Shown piece by piece: positions 53,673-62,898 of a DNA stretch of 64,000 bases (its first letter is position 1; each line of letters opens with the position of its first letter). The notes under the pieces were generated by a model, which was given only the letters and a program-made list of their open reading frames with translations, made no database searches and was not told the DNA's origin. The DNA is from Chitinophaga pinensis (lineage in GTDB: Bacteria > Bacteroidota > Bacteroidia > Chitinophagales > Chitinophagaceae), in the NCBI GenBank assembly GCA_945862385.1, contig CAMAXV010000004.1, forward strand, positions 124,001 to 188,000, in the 5' to 3' direction. The position numbers and the translations under genes are program-made.

Positions 53673-54929
53673 ATGGATATTCAGTCGATAAAAAATAGGT
53701 TTGGAATTATAGGCAATTCTCCAGCCTTGAATTATGCACTTCAGGTGGCCACACAGGTTGCCAATACGGATTTAACAGTTTTGATAGTTGGTGAAAGTGG
53801 TGTTGGTAAAGAGATATTCTCACAGATTATTCATGCTTTGTCTCCGCGGAAACACAATCCTTTCATTGCTGTTAACTGTGGTGCCATTCCTGAGGGAACG
53901 ATTGATTCCGAACTATTCGGACATGAAAAAGGTTCATTTACCGGTGCTGTTGATGCCAGAAAAGGCTATTTTGAAACAGTAAACGGAGGTACTCTATTCA
54001 TGGATGAAATTGGTGAAATGCCTCTTGGCACTCAGGCAAGACTTTTACGTGTACTTGAAAACTCCGAATTCATCAGAGTTGGTTCATCAAAAATGCAGAA
54101 AACTGACGTTCGTGTCATTGCTGCCACCAATAAAGATTTACTGGAAGCTACCCAGGGTAATAAATTCAGAGAAGATTTGTATTACAGGTTAAATACCGTT
54201 CCCATTCGGGTTCCATCCTTACGTGAAAGAAAAGAAGATATTTTATTATTATTCAGAAAGTTTGCAGTTGATTTTGCTGAAAAATACCGTACCACTCCTA
54301 TCCAGTTAACTGAAGAAGCAAAAACAATCCTCCTGAACTATCCATGGCCTGGTAATGTCAGGGAGTTAAAAAATATTGCTGAACAAATTTCAGTGCTATC
54401 TGTACAAAAAACTATCTCTGCTCCAGATTTGGAAAGATTTTTGCCTAAAATGCAACAATCTAATCTTCCAATGATAGTAAGCAATGCACAATCTGGAACT
54501 GGAAAAAGTGAGTTTATGAATGAACGTGATATTCTTTATAAACTATTTTTCGACTTAAAGAAAGATGTAACTGAAATGAAAAAAATGTTTCTCGAGATAG
54601 TTCAAAATCCATCCAATATACCTACCATGGCCCACGTTATGGAAGAAACATATCTTGAAGACGTGCCTGTTTCAAGACAAAAATCAGATTCAGGCCATCA
54701 TACCAATATACTTCCTGTGCTTGCGCAGCCTGTATTGATCAATGAAAACCGTGAAATTCATGATTCAATAATTATTGATGAATCCCTCAATATTATGGAT
54801 AAGGAGAAGGAGCTCATTGAAAAGGCCTTGAGAAAGCATAAAGGTAAACGAAAAGATGCTGCTACGGATCTTGGCATCAGCGAAAGAACACTTTATAGAA
54901 AATTAAAAGAATATGACATTGAGGATTAA
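53673..54929 (+). CDS. sigma-54-dependent transcriptional activator without receiver domain
   Basis: The 418-residue protein begins directly with the AAA+ domain: Walker A GESGVGKE (40-47), the sigma-54 contact loop GSFTGA (87-92, Ser in place of the usual Ala), Walker B LFMDE (108-112) and the sensor region RVIAATNKDL. A linker of about 120 residues is followed by a Fis-type helix-turn-helix (ATDLGISERTLYRKLKEY, about 398-415). There is no phospho-acceptor or GAF domain, so control must come from expression level, a partner or the linker. It overlaps lptE by 17 bp. Targets are unknown; control of envelope genes is a guess from context. Confidence 0.93.
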   Translation: MDIQSIKNRFGIIGNSPALNYALQVATQVANTDLTVLIVGESGVGKEIFSQIIHALSPRKHNPFIAVNCGAIPEGTIDSELFGHEKGSFTGAVDARKGYFETVNGGTLFMDEIGEMPLGTQARLLRVLENSEFIRVGSSKMQKTDVRVIAATNKDLLEATQGNKFREDLYYRLNTVPIRVPSLRERKEDILLLFRKFAVDFAEKYRTTPIQLTEEAKTILLNYPWPGNVRELKNIAEQISVLSVQKTISAPDLERFLPKMQQSNLPMIVSNAQSGTGKSEFMNERDILYKLFFDLKKDVTEMKKMFLEIVQNPSNIPTMAHVMEETYLEDVPVSRQKSDSGHHTNILPVLAQPVLINENREIHDSIIIDESLNIMDKEKELIEKALRKHKGKRKDAATDLGISERTLYRKLKEYDIED

Positions 54930-55440
54930 TAAGTTATACAGACCAGCTAATGTGTTAATACCAGTATTAATAGCCATGATATCCTTACAGGGCACTTGCA
55001 GGTATTCACTCAAGGATGTATCTATACCTCCTGAAATTAAAACCGTTAGGGTTTTCTTTATTGAAAACAAGGCGAGGTATATTAATCCACAATTAAGTCC
55101 GAAATTAACAGATAAGTTAAGGCAGAAAATTGTCAATCAAACAAGACTTTCTCAAACCAATAACGACGCTGATTATGAAGTTAGTGGCTATATTAGTGAA
55201 TATTCAGTAAGTACTTCAGGTATTTCCCAACAGCAGGTTGCAAGTAATAACTTGAACGTAACTGTACATATTCTATTTAGGAACCGTCAGAATGACAAAC
55301 TTAATTTTGAAGCTGACATTACGAGAAATTTTCCATTCTCTGCATCAAAAAGTCTCACACAGGCTGAAGCAGAACTAAATGATCAAATCATAACCAACCT
55401 TACCGACGAGATTTTCAATAGAATTTTTTCAAATTGGTAA
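54913..55440 (+). CDS. lptE: LptE family LPS-assembly lipoprotein
   Basis: The 175-residue protein fits the Bacteroidota LptE group: a hydrophobic N terminus (ANVLIPVLIAMISLQGT), a cysteine (CRYSL, position 33) in the place of the usual CGIYSF lipid site, then IPPEIKTVRVFFIENKAR and the ending LNDQIITNLTDEIFNRIF. LptE plugs the LptD barrel and helps insert LPS into the outer membrane. The lipobox is poor (Gln at -3), so lipidation is uncertain. It overlaps the regulator gene by 17 bp, implying coupled translation, and lies 19 bp before the next gene. Confidence 0.85.
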   Translation: MTLRINKLYRPANVLIPVLIAMISLQGTCRYSLKDVSIPPEIKTVRVFFIENKARYINPQLSPKLTDKLRQKIVNQTRLSQTNNDADYEVSGYISEYSVSTSGISQQQVASNNLNVTVHILFRNRQNDKLNFEADITRNFPFSASKSLTQAEAELNDQIITNLTDEIFNRIFSNW

Positions 55441-55459
55441 AGCGTACTATATTAGCAGC

Positions 55460-56323
55460 ATGACAAAGGAAACCGACTACCTCATACAAGCAATGTTTGA
55501 AGGAGAAAGCCTGGAGGAGATGCCACTCGATGAATTGCGAACATTAACGGAAAAATATCCCTATTCTTCCATAGTTCACTTCCTTTATACCTGTAAGTTA
55601 AAGTCAATCTACCATATTGATTTTCCTGAAGCAGTTACCAAAACAGCTATTTTTTTTAATGATCCTTATTGGCTAAATTTTCAATTATGCGAGGATACAG
55701 AAAGAGGTAATATTAAAAAAAGCGGCTATGAATATAACCTTCAGGAAAGAAAAGAGGAATCTAAACCACAGCTGTCTGAAAGTTCTGCAGTTCAAAGTAC
55801 CTGGGAGGACGAGGATGGATATGAATATGCTGAAGAAAAGGAAGAGGAAATAAAGGCCCAATCAGGTGAAGAACAATCCAATAATGAACCTTTTAATATT
55901 CCTCAATTTAAACAAATTGACACTGTTAAAGGTAATAATGGTCTTGAACAAATCATACCCATAGAACCCTACCATACTGTAGATTATTTTGCTTCACAGG
56001 GCATTAAATTAAGTCATTCTTTTGAAAAGGATGAACTTGGCACTAAAGTAAAGAGTTTCACTGATTGGTTGCGGACGATGAAGAAACTTCAACCTGAGGC
56101 CCCCGAAATCCGCTCAAATGAATCTTTATTTCCTCAGCTAAACAAAAAGGACGTTCAGCAAGCTGCACATGAAATAATTACTGAAGCCATGGCTGAAGTT
56201 TATTTAAAGCAGGGTCTCAAGGAAAAAGCGATTGAAGTATACAATAAATTAAGTTTGCAAAATCCTGCCAATAAACATATTTTTGCTGCCAAAATATCCC
56301 TGATTAAAGAAAATAATTTATGA
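55460..56323 (+). CDS. acidic protein with C-terminal TPR-like segment, function unknown
   Basis: The 287-residue protein is very rich in Glu and Asp in the middle (EDEDGYEYAEEKEEEIKAQ). It has an N-terminal helical part (LIQAMFEGESLEEMPLDELRTLTEKYPYSSIVHFLY). A short C-terminal tetratricopeptide-like repeat closes it (AEVYLKQGLKEKAIEVYNKLSLQNPANKHIFAAKI). No signal peptide is seen. The family occurs between lptE and secG in other Bacteroidota, but its role is unknown; a scaffold or adaptor is possible. Its stop overlaps the secG ATG by 4 bp. Confidence 0.78.
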   Translation: MTKETDYLIQAMFEGESLEEMPLDELRTLTEKYPYSSIVHFLYTCKLKSIYHIDFPEAVTKTAIFFNDPYWLNFQLCEDTERGNIKKSGYEYNLQERKEESKPQLSESSAVQSTWEDEDGYEYAEEKEEEIKAQSGEEQSNNEPFNIPQFKQIDTVKGNNGLEQIIPIEPYHTVDYFASQGIKLSHSFEKDELGTKVKSFTDWLRTMKKLQPEAPEIRSNESLFPQLNKKDVQQAAHEIITEAMAEVYLKQGLKEKAIEVYNKLSLQNPANKHIFAAKISLIKENNL

Positions 56324-56652
56324 CAATCTTATTCATTGTGCTCATTATTCTTGCTTCTATTCTCCTGGGTGCTATTGTTTTGATACAAAACCCCAAGGGC
56401 GGTGGCTTATCTGGAAATATAGCTGGTTTTAGCAATCAATTTATGGGCGTAAAGCAAACAACTGATGTACTTGAGAAAGGAACATGGATTCTGGCTAGTA
56501 TACTTGTAATTTTATGTTTGGTATCTGCTTTAGTAATAAATAGCTCAACTGGAGTTCAAAACGACGCTATTAAGAATATTCCTACAACTGGATCTGCTCC
56601 TGTACAACAAAGTACTCCCCTTCCTGCCCCAACTACAGCGCCGGCAAAATAA
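56320..56652 (+). CDS. secG: preprotein translocase subunit SecG
   Basis: The 110-residue protein has two membrane helices (about residues 1-22 and 50-70). Between them is the family loop IQNPKGGGLSGNIAGFSNQFMGVKQTTDVLEKGTW. The C-terminal tail is Pro/Ala-rich (STPLPAPTTAPAK), longer than in E. coli. SecG joins SecYE in protein export. It is the last gene of the miaB operon, overlapping the TPR-like gene by 4 bp (ATGA), and is followed by a strong terminator. Confidence 0.95.
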   Translation: MTILFIVLIILASILLGAIVLIQNPKGGGLSGNIAGFSNQFMGVKQTTDVLEKGTWILASILVILCLVSALVINSSTGVQNDAIKNIPTTGSAPVQQSTPLPAPTTAPAK

Positions 56653-56671
56653 CTTATTTCAGTTCTTATCA

Positions 56672-56699
56672 AAACCCTGCTTAAACTGGCAGGGTTTTT
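56672..56699 (+). terminator. terminator of the miaB-secG operon
   Basis: A perfect 9-bp stem (56672-56680 with 56689-56697, loop of 8) is followed by a T-rich run. It lies 19 bp after the secG stop and 15 bp before mltG. Confidence 0.88.
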
Positions 56700-56714
56700 G
56701 TTTATAATGGGTTG

Positions 56715-57782
56715 ATGACTCCAAGAAAAAATAATAAAAAAAGAAAAACAAACAGGGGAATCCGATTGGGATTAATATTTCTTTTGCTTTTTTCTTTCAT
56801 TTCAGCATCTTTTTTTTACTTGTTATTCCTTAAGTCTGCAACATCATTTGAGGAAGATGAGGTCACCATTTACATATCAAGCTCAAATTCTACAGCAAAA
56901 TATGTTAAGTCTAAGCTTAAATCTGTTATAAATCCAGCTGGATATACCACATTCCTTGCGCTGGCACAATCCACAGGATATTGGAAACAAATCAAACCTG
57001 GACGTTATATTATAACAAAAGGTAGTGGGGTTTTTAATATTTTCAAAAGGTTGAAAGGGGGACGGCAATCGCCTGTCACATTGACATTAAATAAGTTCCG
57101 CACTAAAAAAGAACTTTCAGCAAATATTGGCGGAAAGCTGGAATGCAGTTCAAATACGCTTTTGCGGTTTATGAATAACCGCGATTCATTAAAGACTTTT
57201 GATTTAACGCCAGAAACGGCTTTGAGTATCATCATCCCCAATACTTATGAAATTTACTGGAATACCACACCAGGTGAGTTTTTTTCAAGGATGCAAAAAG
57301 AGTCATTGCGATTCTGGGATGATGACAGACTGGATCAGGCAAAAGAACTTGGATTAAGCCCCATTGAAGTATATACACTTGCTTCCATCGTTGACGAGGA
57401 AACAAACGATAATTCAGAAAAACCACTTATTGCCAGTGTTTACTTAAATAGAATGAAAAAAGGCATGCCGTTGGGAGCAGATCCAACCATAAAGTTTGCA
57501 TACGGAGATTTTAGCATTAAAAGAGTAACGCAGATGCATATCAATAAGTCTGCCGCCTCGCCCTACAATACTTATAAAAATAAAGGACTCCCACCTGGCC
57601 CCATATGTACTCCATCTCAAAAATCAATTGATGCAGTTTTGAAAGGTCAGAAATCGGATTATTTGTTTTTTTGTGCAAAAGCCGACTTTTCAGGTTCTCA
57701 TAGTTTTGCAAAAAATGAAAAGGAACATTTTGAAAACGCAAGAAAATACAGAAAAGCATTAGATAGTCTCAAGATTCATTAA
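56715..57782 (+). CDS. mltG: endolytic peptidoglycan transglycosylase MltG
   Basis: The 355-residue protein has a basic N terminus followed by one membrane helix (LGLIFLLLFSFISASFFYLLFL). The YceG/MltG domain contains the catalytic Glu in ASIVDEETNDNSEKP, VYLNRMKKGMPLGADPTI and the ending SPYNTYKNKGLPPGPICTPS. MltG cuts nascent glycan strands at the inner membrane and so limits their length. The ATG at 56715 is used; the frame also has a TTG one codon earlier. It starts a plus-strand run of four close genes (mltG, YihY-like, creatininase, TonB receptor). Confidence 0.95.
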   Translation: MTPRKNNKKRKTNRGIRLGLIFLLLFSFISASFFYLLFLKSATSFEEDEVTIYISSSNSTAKYVKSKLKSVINPAGYTTFLALAQSTGYWKQIKPGRYIITKGSGVFNIFKRLKGGRQSPVTLTLNKFRTKKELSANIGGKLECSSNTLLRFMNNRDSLKTFDLTPETALSIIIPNTYEIYWNTTPGEFFSRMQKESLRFWDDDRLDQAKELGLSPIEVYTLASIVDEETNDNSEKPLIASVYLNRMKKGMPLGADPTIKFAYGDFSIKRVTQMHINKSAASPYNTYKNKGLPPGPICTPSQKSIDAVLKGQKSDYLFFCAKADFSGSHSFAKNEKEHFENARKYRKALDSLKIH

Positions 57783-57790
57783 CCTTTTAT

Positions 57791-58735
57791 ATGTTAAAAA
57801 TACAGCGGTTGATTCTCGAAACCAGGCTTGTAAAATCTGTGATCAATTGGTCTAAACACATTTTTTTGCCCGGCTTTGAAGGTCTTCCTTTATATGATGT
57901 CATCTCATTTTCCTTTGACCAATCAAGGGAAATAAGGCTTAATGAACGGGCAGCGTCTATTTCCTTTAATTTTCTGTTGGCCATACCTCCACTTTTTATA
58001 TTTGTTTTTACCTTATTGTCTTTTTTACCAGGTTCTAAAAGTTTGTATGAGGAAGTGCTGGTTTTGATCGAAAGTATAGTACCGGATGACTATACTTACA
58101 AAATGATTAAAACTGTAACAGACGATTTTTTCAATGCAGGAACTGGTACGCTTTCATTTGGACTTATACTTGCCATTTACTTTTCTTCAAATGCAACACT
58201 TACAATAATGCGCACATTCAGAAAATCAATGTTGCATATTCAGGTGGAAGAGAGAAATTTCATTCAAATCAGGTGGAGTGCAATCAGACTCACATTTATT
58301 ATTGTTTTCCTTATTCTGGCTACAATAATGATCATGTTAACACAAACTATTATCTTAAACTGGTTTTTTTCAACTTTCAAAATAACAGGTGAAAATGTAG
58401 AACTTGTTTTAGGTATTGGACACTTTTTGGTTATTTTCTTCCTCATTTTCTTTTCAATAGGCTTGATTTACAGGTATGCCCCACATGTGCAGAAGAAATG
58501 GAAAATAAGGTCTCCAGGAACCATACTAGCTACTATTTTGATTATGTCTTTTACCTATTTATTCTCTTATTGGGTCAACAATATTGCATCTTATAATAAA
58601 ATATATGGATCTTTAGGAAGCATATTGATTCTGATGTTTCTTGTTTTTGTCAATTCTCTTGTTTTGTTAATTGGCTTTGAATTGAATGTCAGTATCAACT
58701 CTCTAAAGAATAAAGTAATTCAAAGAAAAAAATAA
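57791..58735 (+). CDS. YihY/virulence factor BrkB family membrane protein
   Basis: The 314-residue protein matches the YihY/BrkB family. It has an N-terminal amphipathic part, then NERAASISFNFLLAIPPLFIFVFTLL. Further helices follow, including LSFGLILAIYFSSNATLTIMRTFRKS and the C-terminal LGSILILMFLVFVNSLVLLIGFELN. Six membrane helices are expected. The family was once called ribonuclease BN in error. Its real role is unsettled, possibly in membrane or envelope transport. It lies 8 bp after mltG and 4 bp before the creatininase family gene. Confidence 0.9.
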   Translation: MLKIQRLILETRLVKSVINWSKHIFLPGFEGLPLYDVISFSFDQSREIRLNERAASISFNFLLAIPPLFIFVFTLLSFLPGSKSLYEEVLVLIESIVPDDYTYKMIKTVTDDFFNAGTGTLSFGLILAIYFSSNATLTIMRTFRKSMLHIQVEERNFIQIRWSAIRLTFIIVFLILATIMIMLTQTIILNWFFSTFKITGENVELVLGIGHFLVIFFLIFFSIGLIYRYAPHVQKKWKIRSPGTILATILIMSFTYLFSYWVNNIASYNKIYGSLGSILILMFLVFVNSLVLLIGFELNVSINSLKNKVIQRKK

Positions 58736-58739
58736 AGCC

Positions 58740-59513
58740 ATGTCTGCAACCCCCAAACCCTTTATTTTAGCAGAAACAAACTTCAAGGATATTCAATCCA
58801 CCCATTTCGATGTAGCTGTTTTGCCATGGGGTGCAACTGAAGCACATAACTATCATCTTCCTTATGCAACTGATAATTATCAGGTTGAACATATAGCCCG
58901 AACGACTGCTGAAATAGCATGGTCAAAGGGGACTAAGGTACTGGTACTGCCAACCATACCGTTCGGTGTCAATACTGGACAACTTGATGTACCCTATTGC
59001 ATCAATATGAATCCAAGTACACAACTTGCTATTTTAAAAGATGTTTGTGATGTAATTATCAGGCATGGTTCTACAAAACTTGTCATTTTAAACGGACATG
59101 GAGCCAATAATTTTAATTCCATCATAAGAGAACTGGCTGGAATTTTCCCGCAGTTGATGGTCTTTGCAGTTAACTGGTTTCAGAGTGCCCCGGTGAAGGA
59201 ATACTTTGAACAACCTGGTGACCATGCAGATGAGATGGAAACAAGTGTTATGATGCATCTTCATCCTGATCTTGTATTGCCTCTTGAGGTAGCAGGCGAC
59301 GGCGCAACACGGAAATTCACTCCAGCTGGAATAAAAAAAGGTTGGGCCTGGACGCAGAGGCCGTGGACAAAAATAACCAGGGATACCGGGTCTGGAAGTC
59401 CAGCTTTAGCTACTCCAGATAAAGGAAGATTTTTTTTAGAAGCCTGTGTTGAAAATATTGCCACATTTTATACTGAAATTTCAAATAAATCTGTTGATTC
59501 ATTTTTATCCTAA
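58740..59513 (+). CDS. creatininase family amidohydrolase
   Basis: The 257-residue protein shows the creatininase metal sites: PWGATEAHNYHLPYATDNYQVE with Glu, His and Asp ligands, then VILNGHGANNF, and a later ADEMETSVMMHLHPDLV. This family includes creatininase and mycofactocin- or riboflavin-related amidohydrolases; the substrate here cannot be told. It lies 4 bp after the YihY-like gene and 11 bp before a TonB receptor gene, so co-transcription is likely. A role in using a compound brought in by that receptor is a guess. Confidence 0.88.
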   Translation: MSATPKPFILAETNFKDIQSTHFDVAVLPWGATEAHNYHLPYATDNYQVEHIARTTAEIAWSKGTKVLVLPTIPFGVNTGQLDVPYCINMNPSTQLAILKDVCDVIIRHGSTKLVILNGHGANNFNSIIRELAGIFPQLMVFAVNWFQSAPVKEYFEQPGDHADEMETSVMMHLHPDLVLPLEVAGDGATRKFTPAGIKKGWAWTQRPWTKITRDTGSGSPALATPDKGRFFLEACVENIATFYTEISNKSVDSFLS

Positions 59514-59524
59514 AATCTAAGAAT

Positions 59525-61870
59525 ATGCGAATATTGAACCTGTTGGTGTTTTGTCTTTTTGCTTCCCAAACTTTTTCACAAACTAACTTCAAGTTAATAA
59601 TTTCCGTAACTGATCAAAATGGCTCAATTATTCAAAATCCTGAGATCGCCCTTTTGAATAATGTTACTGATGCGAAAGACAATAAAAATGGTACTTTTTC
59701 TTTTGAGGGATTAAGATCAGGCAAATATGAATTGAAAATTAGTGCAGACGGTTTTTCCACTTATTGGGAAACGATTATTTTGACTGAAAATACTGAAAAA
59801 AAGATTGTGTTAAGATCAGCAGTGAGCACACTTGATGCTGTTGTAGTTAATGCTGATAAAACTTCTAGTAATCTTTTCAAAACACCGGCTTCCGTGACTT
59901 CAATTTCAGGCAAACAACTGCAGGATAGAAGAATATGGGAGATTAATGACATTACTGGACAGTCACCCAACTTTTTTCTTTCCAATTCGGGTGACAACAG
60001 AAATGTTACGGGAATCAGGGGAATAGTAACTACTTCATACGAACAAGCTGTAGTAACGTATATCGATGGTGTAGCTCAGTTTAGTCTGGATACATACATT
60101 CCCCAACTGAATGATATAGAAAGCATTGACATCATCAGGGGTGCACAAAGCACTGTTTTTGGGAGAAATGCCTTGGGAGGTGTAATTAATATCACAACAA
60201 AAAAACCAACGAATCAAACAAGTCTTAAGGTTGATGTGAATACGGGAAGTTTTGGTCAGCTCAGGACTTCTGCGTCTTTCAAAACACCGGTTATTAAAAA
60301 TAAATTATATTTTGGTCTTTCTGTTTTGCATGATAAACGTGATGGGTATTTTGAAAATGAATTTACATCTGGAAGGTATGATGATCAATCTCAGAATATG
60401 ATTTCTTCACAATTGAAGTATCTTTTCAGTGATGGATGGAGCATTCAGGCAGATGTGAAAATGTATAATGGTTCTAACAACGGGGCATTTCCGTTGGCAG
60501 GTTCCACAAGCTCTGCACTGGAAAATCCTTATGTATTATCTCAGAATCAGGTATCTACCATGAAGGATAAAACATCAAATGCTTCGATTGTACTCAGGCA
60601 TAAAGGTGAAAAAACTGATTTGATTATCCAAAGTTCAAGACAACGCAATTACCGTTATTATACCAACAGTCTTGACGCAGACTTTTCTCCCGCCGATATT
60701 GTTGGCATTTACAATAACTATGGGAAAGATTTCAACAATGTAAATGTGCTTACCAACGAAGTAAGGTTAAGTTCTAGTAAACAGCAGGATAGTAAATTAT
60801 CCTGGACTGTTGGGGCATACCAATTTATGCAGGATAATCCAACCAAGCAAGCTACAGCATTTGGTAAGGATGCTGGGTTATTTGGTGTACCCGATACTGA
60901 TTTTGCCATAATTTCCACCAATATTGGCATGAATACCGGACTTGCTGGTTTTGCCAATGCAAGTTTAAAATTGAATGACAAGTTTCAGATTAATGCAGGT
61001 TTGCGTTTAGATAATGAAAAAAGAAAGCTGACTGTTGGAAGTGTTTATGAGAAACAGCCAAACATTTCTTTTACCACAGCTGAAGATACTACCGGAAAAT
61101 CGAGCTATAGTGCCTTTACTCCCAAAATTGGCATTCAATACAATTATGCTGACAATGGCATTTTTTACTTGAATTATAACCGTGGTTTCAGGTCAGGTGG
61201 GCTAACTGGTATTTCATCAGACCCTTCACAAATTCCATTGGCTTCATTCAATCCTGAGTTCAGCAATATGTTTGAAGCAGGAATAAAGGGCGCCAATTCA
61301 AATGGAAGATTTCAGTATGGATTTGTAGTATTTTTAAATCAGGTGAACAATATTCAAACCCCTACCCTTATTCTTCCAGATGCTATCACAGTTACGAGAA
61401 ACTCAGGAAAACTTAACAGTTCAGGTCTTGAAGTAGAAATGGCATTGAAACCTGTAACAGGATTAACGCTTCAGTATACAGGAGGAATTACCAACGCCAA
61501 ATACAGTGATTTTTCAACAGTAAACAATGGCTCTAACCTAGATCTTAGCGGAAAAAGGCAAATTTTTACTCCTCAGTCCACCAACTATATAGCTGCACAA
61601 TACCAAAATAAACTGGGGTCAAATGATATTGTAGCAAGAATTGAGTACAACCGGGTAGGTAAACAATATTTTGATTTTAAAAATGAGATCAGTCAGGGTG
61701 CGTATGGTCTCCTCAATATGAGGATCGCTTATACGCTTAAAAAGTGGGAACTTTCCTTATGGGGAAGAAACCTGACTTCAGCACGTTACATAGATTATGC
61801 ATATGATTTTGGTGCTGCTCATCTTGGTGATCCCAGAACTTATGGTATAGGATTAGGCTTTAAACTATAA
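59525..61870 (+). CDS. TonB-dependent receptor
   Basis: The 781-residue protein starts with a signal peptide (NLLVFCLFASQTFSQ). A short carboxypeptidase-like domain (FKLIISVTDQNGSIIQNPEIAL; YELKISADGF) precedes the plug (ITGIRGIVTTSYEQAVVTYIDGVAQF; GAQSTVFGRNALGGVINITTKKP). The barrel ends with RTYGIGLGFKL, a hydrophobic C terminus as needed for assembly. The plug and barrel resemble siderophore or vitamin receptors rather than SusC; there is no SusD neighbour. It is the last gene of the mltG run and ends 8 bp before the convergent epimerase gene. Confidence 0.92.
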   Translation: MRILNLLVFCLFASQTFSQTNFKLIISVTDQNGSIIQNPEIALLNNVTDAKDNKNGTFSFEGLRSGKYELKISADGFSTYWETIILTENTEKKIVLRSAVSTLDAVVVNADKTSSNLFKTPASVTSISGKQLQDRRIWEINDITGQSPNFFLSNSGDNRNVTGIRGIVTTSYEQAVVTYIDGVAQFSLDTYIPQLNDIESIDIIRGAQSTVFGRNALGGVINITTKKPTNQTSLKVDVNTGSFGQLRTSASFKTPVIKNKLYFGLSVLHDKRDGYFENEFTSGRYDDQSQNMISSQLKYLFSDGWSIQADVKMYNGSNNGAFPLAGSTSSALENPYVLSQNQVSTMKDKTSNASIVLRHKGEKTDLIIQSSRQRNYRYYTNSLDADFSPADIVGIYNNYGKDFNNVNVLTNEVRLSSSKQQDSKLSWTVGAYQFMQDNPTKQATAFGKDAGLFGVPDTDFAIISTNIGMNTGLAGFANASLKLNDKFQINAGLRLDNEKRKLTVGSVYEKQPNISFTTAEDTTGKSSYSAFTPKIGIQYNYADNGIFYLNYNRGFRSGGLTGISSDPSQIPLASFNPEFSNMFEAGIKGANSNGRFQYGFVVFLNQVNNIQTPTLILPDAITVTRNSGKLNSSGLEVEMALKPVTGLTLQYTGGITNAKYSDFSTVNNGSNLDLSGKRQIFTPQSTNYIAAQYQNKLGSNDIVARIEYNRVGKQYFDFKNEISQGAYGLLNMRIAYTLKKWELSLWGRNLTSARYIDYAYDFGAAHLGDPRTYGIGLGFKL

Positions 61871-61878
61871 TCATCTTG

Positions 61879-62898
61879 TTACAGATTCCAGGGCTGGATT
61901 CCCAGCCCTGGACTATCTGAAGTTTTGATGTAATTGTTTTGATAGGAAATGCCAGTTGCAGTATCCTCTTTTAATAATAGGGGACCATCAGCATCAAGAT
62001 AATCAGCCATTGGTGCCAAATTTGCCAAGGCTGCAGTTCCAATACTTGACTCATTCATGCAACCCAGCATAACACCCAATCCAAGTTTTCTTGCCTTATT
62101 GATAATTTCAAGTGCTGGGGTAATACCGCTGCATTTTGTCAATTTAATATTTATTCCGGTGAAGGAATCAGCACATTTAGGTAGGTCTTTTTCATTAACA
62201 AAAGACTCATCAGCATAGATTGGTATTTTTGTAAGTAATTTTAGTTCCCCGGTTTGTTCATAGGATTCTTTAGAAAGAGGTTGTTCAATTAATTCAATGC
62301 CAATTTGCTCCAATTCTGGTAAATAAGCTTTCGCATCCTCAAAATTCCAACCGGCGTTAGCATCAATTCTAAAATTTGCATCCGAATGTTTGCGCAAAAA
62401 TTTAAGCTTTTCAATATCATCTCCGGAGCCAACCTTAATTTTATAAACAAGCGCAGGATACTTATTCATTTTTTCCAGCATCAGTTCCGCGTCATCTATT
62501 CCTATTGTATAATCCGTTTGGGGTGCTTTTGCAGGATCCAGTTTCCAGTATTTATACAGAGGTTGCCTATTCAACTTTCCAAAAATATCCCAACCTGCCA
62601 TATCCAATGCACATACAAGAAAGGGGTTACCAGGAAATAGATGATGTAAAAAATGCCAGAAACGTTTTGGATCAGTCAGGCTGAAAGACTCAACAAACTT
62701 CCGCTTATTTTCCAAGTCAGCAATCATTTGCTCAACTGAAATATTATAATAACTTATTGCTGGAGCTTCCCCATAACCTTTAATACCCCGAAAGTTCAGT
62801 TCAACAATGAAAGTTGACTGATGTGTCTTGGTACCCTTTGAAATAGTGAAGGGATATTCGAAAGCAAGGTTCTTATGCCAGTATTTTATGCCAAACAT
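61879..62898 (-). CDS. enolase superfamily dipeptide epimerase (L-Ala-D/L-Glu epimerase-like)
   Basis: The 339-residue protein has a muconate-lactonizing-type layout: a capping domain, then the barrel with the KxK motif in LVYKIKVGSGDD. The metal ligands are Asp in FRIDANAGWN, Glu in IELIEQPL and Asp in IYADESF. The second catalytic Lys is probably in NIKLTKCSG. The specificity-site block GCMNESSIGTAALANLAP resembles dipeptide epimerases that act on murein peptides such as L-Ala-D-Glu. Substrate is inferred. It overlaps malQ by 13 bp. A hairpin spans its last codons. Confidence 0.87.
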   Translation of the reverse strand: MFGIKYWHKNLAFEYPFTISKGTKTHQSTFIVELNFRGIKGYGEAPAISYYNISVEQMIADLENKRKFVESFSLTDPKRFWHFLHHLFPGNPFLVCALDMAGWDIFGKLNRQPLYKYWKLDPAKAPQTDYTIGIDDAELMLEKMNKYPALVYKIKVGSGDDIEKLKFLRKHSDANFRIDANAGWNFEDAKAYLPELEQIGIELIEQPLSKESYEQTGELKLLTKIPIYADESFVNEKDLPKCADSFTGINIKLTKCSGITPALEIINKARKLGLGVMLGCMNESSIGTAALANLAPMADYLDADGPLLLKEDTATGISYQNNYIKTSDSPGLGIQPWNL

